From the NCBI GenBank assembly GCA_949358305.1, contig OX442319.1:4588001-4652000 (forward strand): DNA of 64,000 nucleotides. The letters run 5' to 3'. A program made the translations under genes and the position numbers. Under the pieces are notes generated by a model. It ran no database searches. It saw only the letters and a program-made list of their open reading frames with translations, and was not told the DNA's origin. Positions 55,952 through 64,000 of the stretch are shown piece after piece (position 1 is the stretch's first letter; every line of letters begins with the position of its first letter). Source of the stretch: Strigamia acuminata (Eukaryota > Arthropoda > Chilopoda > Geophilomorpha > Linotaeniidae).

Positions 55952-58900
55952 TTACAATCGTATGAAATATTCAACTAGTGTAAATGTCGAGAGACCGGTA
56001 AAAATTCCAATGATTGATCCAATTTGACAAAGCAATTTGACAATGGTAAGTTCTCTCTCTTCAGCAATTATTTCTCGAATGTTGGTGTCAATATGAAAAG
56101 TCTGTGTGGGATGACGAACAAGATACGATCCTCGTTCTACAAAAGATAGGAACATAGTTTGTTCACAGAGTGGTGGGCAGAAACAATCTTTGCGTGGATC
56201 TGTCTTCATTTGAGTCTCCAAATACATCTTAACAGTCTCTTCGGCCGTTTCTCTAGTCAGGCAAAACGATAGGTTACTCATAATCGTTTCCAGGAATGGC
56301 AATCTAAGAATAGGAATGTTGAATGAATATTTACGAGATCAAAGTTTTGTTTAAAAAATTATTTTGGGCATTACCGGTAAGTACCAGTCAAACTCTGTGA
56401 TATTTAAACAAATGTATTGAAAACACATACTTGCAAGTGAATGGTTGTTTCTGGAGCTTGGATATGTAACATGTTTCTTCACATTCTGACACTCGATCAT
56501 TTGCAGCGCAAGGAATTTTTGGAGTGTTTATTCGAACCAACTGAAAAGAATAAACATGTAAATACCGTAGTAGATTTTTTAAATACAAACATTACCGTTT
56601 TGCGAGAAATATAAATTTTGACAAGACTCGAACCAGGGGTGTAAACAATATATTTTGGGTGAAGAAATTGATTCTGTGGTAGAATGAAGTTCTGGAATGA
56701 ATGAAATCAAAATAATTTAAACTGAATAAAAATTAAAAACATCAGAAGATCTCACTGGTTGATTCACATTCCATTTGCGTTCCTGGGGAAAAGATAGGCT
56801 AACTTGTACAAAGTTTTTGTTTGGAAAATATGGCAGATCAACTGTAAACATTAAACAGTGAGAAGAAAGTAATATGCATTAAGCATTATCTTTACTTTTC
56901 TTAAATTGAGTGCAGATTCCAAACACTGTTGACACAGTCGACACATTGCCAACATACAGTTTAGCAGATTCATACTTTTTCTGTAAAATCAGATGTTTGT
57001 AATTGAAAATTTACAGTAATTTAGCAGGCATGGGTGCCATCAGGATTTTTTGAGATGTGGTGCACATTACCTAAGCTAACCTAACTTAACCTAAGATGGT
57101 GGTTATGCGAAATTAGAGTAAGTAATTTAGTGGGGTTTTAAATGGGACCCATATTTTAGATTATTCGGTCTTGTCCTTAGCATGGCTAGGTGCATTATTT
57201 GGTGAAATTCAAACATTGGAACATTAATTTCATCTCTAAATGGAAGAAGAGTAGTATATTGCTTCAGAATGTTGTGTAACAACTGCACGATTTGGCATTT
57301 CATTCAGGGCAATTTCATCCCAAATCATTATTCACCCACCAGCAAAAAATAGATGTGGTGGTGGGTGAAAATCATACCAATAGTGTAGAACACCATCAGG
57401 TCCATCCAAAATAAATTTATCCTTTTACTTTTTTGGCCAGTTATGTGTTGGTGCATAATTAATAATTTGGGGTAAAGTTGCCCTGAATGAAATGCCGAAT
57501 CTTGCAGTTGTTACACCAAATTCTGCATTTGTTTCACCACATTCTGAAGCAATATACTACTCTTCTTCCATTTATATACAAATGCATTTAACTGAGAATT
57601 TATTTCTTACTCGGACTGTACCATAATGCTGTTCAAAATTTGTAGAGGCGTTCCATAATTTCAGAGGATTGTTTGCAAATTTAGTTGACGGATGAAGCAA
57701 ATAAAAAAGCTTGTAATGGTGAACATCATCGTGTTGTTGTTTAACTTGATTCTTGATTCGTGCAATTTCATCAGATTCATGGCAACTGACAATGAGTGGA
57801 AAATGAATAATTTTGTCTCTGACCAGAACAACTGTTTTGACGAGTGGATAATCGAAATAATAATTAATCGAAGTGTAAACTAAACAACTCGATATGAAAA
57901 TCAGAAATAGCAACACAACAGCAATAGCAATCTTATTTTCTCTATTCGTTTTCTGCTTAATTTCTAGAATTGCTTGAATTTTGTTTGTTAACTTGCAATT
58001 TGATTTAGTTGATTTTCTGAGCATTTTGCAGCAGTGGACAAATATTTCGACGAGTGTCAAACAAGACATTCCGAAGTAGAGTCCGATGTTTCCGCCAATG
58101 TCGCACAGTAAAGAGATGATGTCGTAAGAAAATTGTTCTTGCAATGTACGAACGTAATTATTCACAACAGAAACATCAAGGATGTTCTCAAAATAGGGTA
58201 TTGTATTAAAGGACGTGCTGAGTTGTGTCTCATCGCATAAAGCCAGGCATTTGCACAGTTCTATTGCACTCTTAGAATGAATTGAGTTACTCCATTTGTA
58301 ATATTGATTCTTAAGAACATGGTTCTTGCATTCTGGTAGTTTTCTTGCCCCGTAAAACGGATATCTAAGATATGGACAAAATAAACTTTACTGTTGATTT
58401 TGGAAAGTGTGGTCAAATGTTTTGCATTTATTTCTTTTAATCGTGATGTAAAATGCATTATAAAAAAACTAAAATCAATTAAGTGGAGTATAAAATCTAA
58501 AAATTGTAGTTACAGTAGCTTCATGCTGCTCAATTTTGAAATGAATGTTTTTATTTGGGACTAACAAACTAATTAACTCGACAGCTGGTTAGGTTAGTTT
58601 TCAAAGCATGTCTCTGAAATATAGTCGACTTGTCCAGTCTTTCAGGTGGTCACAATTAAAAACATTCTTTTCAAAATTGAGTAGCACAAAGCTAACCAAA
58701 TGACAATTTTTATGACCGCAATTTGATGAATTTAAAAAATATACCTGCAGGTAATATTTTTCATGAGGCAAGGGAGCAAACAGCCATGTAAGTTGTTGTC
58801 GCAAGGATTTTTCTTGGTGTTGAGAAAGTGATACTGAAAAACAATTTATTAAGTTTTACGTAAACTATTTTGTGTGATATTTAATTTCACAAGCATCCGG

Positions 58901-60130
58901 TAACAGAGTACGGTATGTATTTTGGATATCCAGAAGGGATCCTGTTAATTTGACACACATCTGCTTATTGATATCTATTGAAAATTTATGCAAAGTTATA
59001 CAAGTGGCCCCTCAAAAGTTAAAATGTGACATTGTGGCAATGTCAAATTCGAATAGCAAATAGATCAATTTGGCGCATACGCCCTTTCAGATGAATGACA
59101 AATGTATACCATTAGGTTTTTTTCATTGAAATTTTGTAAAAATATTTGTTTTTATTAAAATTTTGTTCAATTTCTTACTTTTTCTAAATTAATTGTAGCA
59201 GTATTTCTAGTTGCTGTCAGATGCATTAGTATATTAGTGGTTTTAATCTCTTTCGGTTTCAGTTGCACATGTCGTATTTCTCCACCGTAAGACAATACAT
59301 CATACTTGACAGGTGAAGGATCTATAACTACCTAAAAAGTTTAAGCCTAAGTTTAACAGTCTGCACAAGACACAAATTGTATAACTTCAGCAATATTAAA
59401 AACATACACCAACATAATTGCATTTTGCATGGAATTTTAGTTTGATCACCATCTTGTAGTCAGAATATCCGTATGGGAGCAGTAATGCTAATCAACAATA
59501 ATGGATTTATAAGTAGACATAAAAATTGTTCTTACATTTTTGTTGGTTTTTTACTTACGACTTGAAATTTGTGCAGTGCTCTGCAGGAGGGAATCGTAAT
59601 TTTGAACTGTCAGATTAATGCGTGATTTTCCCTGAAAAGAATTGCTCACTTATTGGCAAACATAAATAAACATGCAGATGGAGTTTTACCATTTCAAAGT
59701 ATGCATCAGTTACATAACTATGTATGCTCATGTATTTTATTTTATCGAGTAAATTAAGTTGACCAAAATTACCACCCACTTTTGCAGAATAATCTTCTAC
59801 TTCCTGTGTTGTGAATGGGAAAATATAAACATATGGGAAAATACCATGCGTTGTTTCAGCAAAATGCGCATTGACCATTGTCGGTTCATCCATGTAATGC
59901 AATATTCGATCTGCAGTTTGGTAAATGCACACCGCCAAATTGACAACAAGTAATGTGAAAAACAGATAACAAGTCTTTGTTTTCTTTGATGAAATGTTTT
60001 TCAGTGATTTGACAAATGATGGTAGCTCTGATTGTTCTGCTATGACAGTGCCTACAATGTGTTGCACTTTTCTTCTTCTTAATTGTTGAATTCGGCCAAA
60101 TTGTTGATGTGAATTATGCCTTTCCATCAT
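55952..60130 (-). CDS. Two-domain (tandem) DEG/ENaC channel, copy B
   Basis: Eleven exons with GT-AG introns in consistent phase: 60130-59690, 59631-59559, 59487-59408, 59331-59179, 58833-58745, 58364-57611, 56980-56896, 56841-56756, 56691-56596, 56540-56431, 56303-55952. They give about 772 residues. First unit: TM1 near 53-70, Cys-containing ectodomain, a pre-TM2 block, and TM2 near 360-390 with GMS (377-379), the GxS selectivity-filter position. A short basic linker (392-422) leads straight into a second TM1 (about 424-444), an FPLIVSC post-TM1 motif, a second ectodomain, and a second TM2 with GLS, ending soon after. One exon spans TM2 of unit one and TM1 of unit two. Each unit is short for the family. 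Expected to be an epithelial/neuronal sodium channel of the pickpocket type. Expression as one polypeptide is inferred. Confidence 0.8.
57145..57590 (-). mobile_element. Tc1/mariner fragment in intron of copy B
   Basis: Counterpart of 36160-36580, between channel exons 6 and 7. Transposase-like minus-strand frame (LDGPDGVLHYWYDF) with stops. Confidence 0.7.
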
Positions 60131-60353
60131 GTATACTACGATAGTAAATGCTTGTTAGCTAGTTCAATTAGAATAATTATGTCACATCAAACAGCAGTTA
60201 AATACTGGAATATTAATTGACCACTTGCAGTCTCCGTGCAAAGGAAGAATGAGTAGAGTACATAATGGGCAAATTATACACAGTTCATCATAAAATCTCT
60301 AAAAAATAAACAAAGATTGAAAACAGAAAATGTATAGATTAAGAAGAAGGAAG
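60131..60353 (-). promoter_or_regulatory. 5' flank of channel copy B
   Basis: Matches 53175-53396 with few differences. It should hold the promoter on the minus strand. No TATA box I can defend. Similarity stops where Gypsy-3 begins. Confidence 0.5.
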
Positions 60354-60362
60354 TTGTGGTGT

Positions 60363-60525
60363 TGTAATGCCGAGCGTGGTCACCAGATGGCGGCCATGGT
60401 CGGCAAGGTGATAAAAGCTTGTAACACGTGACCGCAAGGGCACATCTCTAGAATATGCGATTAATAAAGGAAGACCGTCGTTACCACTGAAGTAGTGTAT
60501 TATTTGTGGTTATACAGACATTACA
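60363..60525 (+). repeat. 5' LTR of Gypsy-3
   Basis: 163 bp, TGTAATG...CATTACA, perfect 7-bp inverted ends, with AATAAAGG near 60464. It is followed by TTTGGCGACGAGAG, a primer-binding region like that of Gypsy-2. The 3' LTR is outside the window. Confidence 0.75.
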
Positions 60526-60673
60526 TTTGGCGACGAGAGATTGTGGACTATTAGTGTGTTTGTGGACGGTTTGTGAGCATTTTAGGACGGTTTGTGGACG
60601 TTTTTAAATACTTTATCGTTTGTTTTTTGAGTGGAGCCAAGCAAGTTCAGTGGCGGCAATTTCGACTGGATGG

Positions 60674-61815
60674 ATGCAGGCTACGGGCGTGTTACCGTTT
60701 GACATACATGGGGAATTATCTACGCAAGGTCAGCGATGGACGCGTTGGCTCAATCGGCTGGAAGTATTCCTAACCGCGGCTGGGATTTCGGAGGACGCTC
60801 GTAAAATGACGATGTTGCTGCATTATGTCGGCGAAGGTGTTTATGGTGTGTATGAGGCGATGCCGACCAAGGGAACGGACTATAAAACCACGTCGGAGAT
60901 TCTGACAGCTCATTTTGCGCCGCAGAAAAATGAGGATTTCTGCATTTACACATTTCGGGCTAGTAAGCAAGAAATTGGAGAAACGGTTGATCAGTTTTGT
61001 GCGCGCTTGCGAGGATTAGCAGTAGGCTGTGAATACACGGATTTAGACAAGGAATTGAAAGCTCAAATTATTTTTGCGACGTCGATGGCAAAGTTGCGCC
61101 GCCAGGCGCTGAGAGCTACGAACTGGAAGTTGAAAGATTTGTTGGATGCGGCGCGTAGTTATGAAAGTTCGGAGTGGCAGGCTAAAAAAATGGAAGAGAT
61201 CGGAAGTTTTGAGCAACCAATAGACGTAAATTTTGTTAAGAACGGCACTCCAAAGAGAGGGGATTGGGTGCAGGGTCCGTTCAGAAGAGAGGGAAGTTCG
61301 CCGGGTCCGTCGAGGTTATGTTTTAACTGCGGGCGTGCGTGGCCACATCGTGAGGGGTCAGTGTGTCCGGCTAAGACAGTGAAATGCCACGGTTGTGGGA
61401 AATTAGGATATTTTATCAGATTTTGTCGAGCAAAGCCAGCCGGGAATGAGCGAAAGCCGGTCGAGATTGTGAATGCTGAGCTGGGAGATCAATTATATGA
61501 CGCTGAGGGAAATCCAATTTTTGGAATTACAGTGGGGTCGGTTGAGGCAAAGCGTAGGATGCCGCAGGTCGAGATCGTTATGGGTCGATTTAGGATGAAA
61601 GTGATATTTGGATTGGATTCGGGTGCGCATGTGAATTTGCTAAATCGAGAGGTGTATCGTTCGATTGTACCATTGCCGAAATTGAAAGCTAGTCAGGCGC
61701 GATTGATGCCGTACGGGCAGAGTACTCCGTTACCGTTGCTGGGGGTGCTGTCGACGACGCTGGAGTATGGTGGACGAAGAGTCGTCACGGAGGTGTATGT
61801 GGCGGATGTGGATGG
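60674..61815 (+). pseudogene. Gypsy-3 gag-protease, interrupted by Copia-2
   Basis: ATG 60674 is the first ATG of the frame. About 380 residues: Gag capsid-like region (GQRWTRWLNRLEVFL; ILTAHFAPQKNEDF), two zinc-knuckle-like Cys clusters (CFNCGRAWPHREGSVC and CHGCGKLGYFIRFC), then an aspartic protease with GLDSGAHVNLL near 61613. Gag and protease share one frame. The frame enters Copia-2 at 61816 and stops there at 62017. In the first knuckle the spacing is unusual. The downstream pol would lie beyond the window. Confidence 0.85.
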
Positions 61816-62143
61816 TGTTGAAATATCGTGTATATTTATCACCTATTATGTGCATATGTTTATACTTATATCGTATTATCATGTTATCGCATTATGTATC
61901 AATGTATTACTATTCGTGCTTGGCAGTGAAGATAATCACAGCTCTTGTTTACATGTAACTTGTATATGTTACCCACAGGTGGCTCTGCTTATCACAAGTC
62001 ACATGGTGTATGAATAAACACTCACTTGATGTTTTGGGCGAGGGACTGCACGGCGCAGCTCGCACCAAACAACAGCCAGAATACGAATACTGTCGAGGGA
62101 TTGGACACGAATATGTTCGACGTCGGTTTTCTCACCGAGTTGA

Positions 62144-63964
62144 GTGAAGAAGGATCGGTTATATTTCATCAAACTGAGTGACCAAAAACCCGACTTCGAG
62201 AAATTAAAGCAAAAGGCAAACAACAAAGCGAATGTTGGCGAACAGAAGCAACAAGAGCCGACTAATTTAACAAAGAACACAACAAAGAGCACATCTAATC
62301 CAGAGGAAGCGAGACTTTGGCATGAGCGGCTGGGACATATTTATTTTCCAAGTGTACAAGAGATGAGTAAGCAAGGAGCAGTAATTGGATTACCAATTCT
62401 TGATGTCTCAATCACGCAATGCGATGTTTGCACGTTAGCAAAGAAGAAAGCAGTCTCACACAAGTCGATACCAGGGATTAGATCAACAGAACCACTACAG
62501 TTGTTGCATATGGATGTGTGTGGAGCATTTAGCACACCAACGCTCTCGGGAAACAAATACTTCTTAACTATTACGGACGACTTCTCTCGTTATTCGACAG
62601 TCTATTTAATGAAGAAGAAGGATGAAGTATTTGAGATTTTTCAAAAACATGCGAAACGGATAGAAAGATTGTTAGGAAAATCAATTTTAGCCATTCGCAC
62701 GGATAATGGTATGGAGTTTTGCTCCAACAAGTTCGGACAATACCTTGAAGAGCAAGGAATCGCCCATGAGAGGACGAATGCGTATACGCCCGCCCAGAAC
62801 GGCGATTCCGAAAGACTGAACCAGACGTTAGCAAACGGCATGCGTGCGCTCGTTTACGATGCCGGTTTGGAACATCGATTTTGGGGCGAAGCTATTCTAA
62901 CGTTCAACTATTTGAGAAACAGAATCGCAAAGCTCAACTCGGAGAAGACGCCGATGGAGCTTTACTATGGTCGGAAACCATCTTTACGTCACCTGAGAAA
63001 ATTCGGAAGTCTATGCTTTGTGCAAAAAAGAATACGGGATGGAAAAATAGACAACAAGAGTTTGCATGGCATTATGCTCAAATATTCGAGAATCACGAAA
63101 GGATATCGAGTATGGCTGCCGGAATTTTCGAAGGTTATCGAAACCAGTGACGTGAAATTCGTAGAAAGCAGGCGCGGAGTTGAAGGCGTGCTGGGCTTAC
63201 CAGAAAAGTACACAACTTACATCGATAATTTGAACGACAACTTGGACAATGACAACGATCGCCAATATTATTCTGATGAAGACGTAAGGCCGCCGCTACC
63301 CCCGCCAGTACCAGTTAAGAAGAAGGAAGATCCAGAACTGGAATTGCCTCCAGTCAAATTGAAATTTAGAATGCCAGACGAGAAGTTGCGACATAATTTG
63401 CCAGGAGTGAAACTTCCAAACACTTTGCCACAACCCGGACAAGGACTTTTGAATCCAGTTCCAACTATTCCTGCACTAGTTTGGAAGAAAACAGAGAAGA
63501 TCAGACCAACTGGACAGAAGGATGTCGAATACACGATCGAGGGATACGACAAACCCAAGTTACGCTCGATACCCGACGTGAAGCGTTACTGCACAGAGCA
63601 CAATCTTCACGTACCTGAACATCTTTTTGAGGACAAAAGAAAAAAGAAGCCTTCTGAATCCAATACGACGGCAGATCGTTTCAACATGGACTTAGATGAT
63701 TTGACAATCGACTTTGAAGCTAATCACCTAGAAATCTACGTACCGGTAGATTTTACGAAGTCTTGCGTTGAAAATAGAAAAACCAAGCATATAGACATCC
63801 GATACCATTTTATAAGAGAACTTGTCAAGAAAGATAATCTTCAAATTATCCATGTCGGCACAAAGTCTAATTACGCGGATATCTTCACAAAGTCTGTTGA
63901 TAAGACTGATTTAGTACAATTCTGTAGTCGCTTTTTGGTTGATTTAAGTGTTCTACGTGTTTGA
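62144..63964 (+). CDS. Copia-2 integrase with MBD-like tail (RT-less ORF)
   Basis: Open frame of 606 residues with no ATG at its 5' end (the frame opens at a GTG), probably because a deletion joined it to leader sequence. Domains: GAG-pre-integrase (LWHERLGHIYFP... CDVCTLAKKK), integrase core (MDVCGAF, TDNGMEF, SERLNQT), Pro-rich spacer, then an MBD-like segment at 63464-63640. The frame then jumps to the end of RNase H (KTKHIDIRYHFI...), so the RT is deleted in frame. Not autonomous. It could still make an integrase-like protein if translated; an internal Met would be needed. Confidence 0.8.
   Translation: MKKDRLYFIKLSDQKPDFEKLKQKANNKANVGEQKQQEPTNLTKNTTKSTSNPEEARLWHERLGHIYFPSVQEMSKQGAVIGLPILDVSITQCDVCTLAKKKAVSHKSIPGIRSTEPLQLLHMDVCGAFSTPTLSGNKYFLTITDDFSRYSTVYLMKKKDEVFEIFQKHAKRIERLLGKSILAIRTDNGMEFCSNKFGQYLEEQGIAHERTNAYTPAQNGDSERLNQTLANGMRALVYDAGLEHRFWGEAILTFNYLRNRIAKLNSEKTPMELYYGRKPSLRHLRKFGSLCFVQKRIRDGKIDNKSLHGIMLKYSRITKGYRVWLPEFSKVIETSDVKFVESRRGVEGVLGLPEKYTTYIDNLNDNLDNDNDRQYYSDEDVRPPLPPPVPVKKKEDPELELPPVKLKFRMPDEKLRHNLPGVKLPNTLPQPGQGLLNPVPTIPALVWKKTEKIRPTGQKDVEYTIEGYDKPKLRSIPDVKRYCTEHNLHVPEHLFEDKRKKKPSESNTTADRFNMDLDDLTIDFEANHLEIYVPVDFTKSCVENRKTKHIDIRYHFIRELVKKDNLQIIHVGTKSNYADIFTKSVDKTDLVQFCSRFLVDLSVLRV
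63464..63640 (+). other. MBD-like segment in Copia-2
   Basis: Encodes VWKKTEKIR, then KDVEYTIEG, KLRS, DVKRYC and a final LF. Same order as the Copia-1 segment: W-basic, DV-Y, LRS-x2-D-[IV]-x2-YC, hydrophobic end. It is more divergent from a canonical MBD than Copia-1. Confidence 0.45.
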
Positions 63965-63981
63965 TACAAAGCGAGATAATT

Positions 63982-63994
63982 CGAGGGGGGCGAT
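63982..63994 (+). other. Polypurine tract of Copia-2
   Basis: GAGGGGGGCGAT directly before the TGTTGA of the 3' LTR, which is truncated by the window end. Confidence 0.75.
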
Positions 63995-64000
63995 TGTTGA

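Larger units (their letters stand above)
61816..64000 (+). mobile_element. Copia-2: deleted copia element, runs off the window
   Basis: Starts TGTTGAAATATCG inside the Gypsy-3 protease. TGTTGA reappears at 63995-64000 after a GAGGGGGGCGAT polypurine tract, the start of the 3' LTR. Gag, protease, RT and most of RNase H are missing. The 5' LTR (from 61816 to perhaps 62050) has AATAAACAC near 62011; its exact end is unclear. Confidence 0.85.

Noticed and set aside
57065-57100. CCTAA-rich stretch resembling insect telomere repeat
   Set aside because: Only four or five degenerate units with irregular spacing. Too short to call an interstitial telomere array.

Overview
The window is from an invertebrate animal nuclear genome, most probably an arthropod. 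Evidence: spliced genes with short GT-AG introns, a Tramtrack-type BTB/zinc-finger gene of a family expanded in arthropods, pickpocket-like DEG/ENaC channels, and many LTR retrotransposons. More than half of the 64 kb is transposable element, much of it nested. The species cannot be fixed from sequence alone.

Layout. 1-11.3 kb: 3' part of an LTR element with a long non-env ORF upstream of its 3' LTR, split by a complete Copia element (Copia-1, 2796-9577, 5-bp TSD, LTRs identical by eye). 11.3-19.1 kb: truncated triosephosphate isomerase copy, Tc1/mariner debris, a possible kinase fragment and an intronless LRR gene with an elongin BC-box. 19.2-25.7 kb: a defective Gypsy element (Gypsy-2) holding a MULE-like DNA transposon, which holds a short LTR element. 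26.5-27.1 kb: solo LTR. 27.3-32.1 kb, all on the minus strand: intronless SRPK-like kinase lacking its catalytic Asp, four-exon BTB-C2H2 gene, and the 3' exons of MORN5.

32.2-60.4 kb is a segmental duplication of a DEG/ENaC gene. The predicted polypeptide contains two complete channel domains in series. Copy B (55952-60130, minus) has an intact 11-exon reading frame. Copy A (34566-39140, minus) is broken by a 14-kb Gypsy element (Gypsy-1, 39141-53124) in exon 1 and by a 355-bp TIR element in its last exon. Gypsy-1 has a textbook -1 frameshift signal between gag and pol and an extra 3' ORF in the env position. 60.4-64 kb: a third Gypsy (Gypsy-3) whose gag-protease is interrupted by a second, internally deleted Copia element (Copia-2) that runs off the window.

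Two observations stand out. Both Copia polyproteins carry a methyl-CpG-binding-domain-like segment in the spacer after integrase. The DEG/ENaC genes encode a tandem, four-transmembrane-segment channel polypeptide, and the fusion is preserved in both paralogs.
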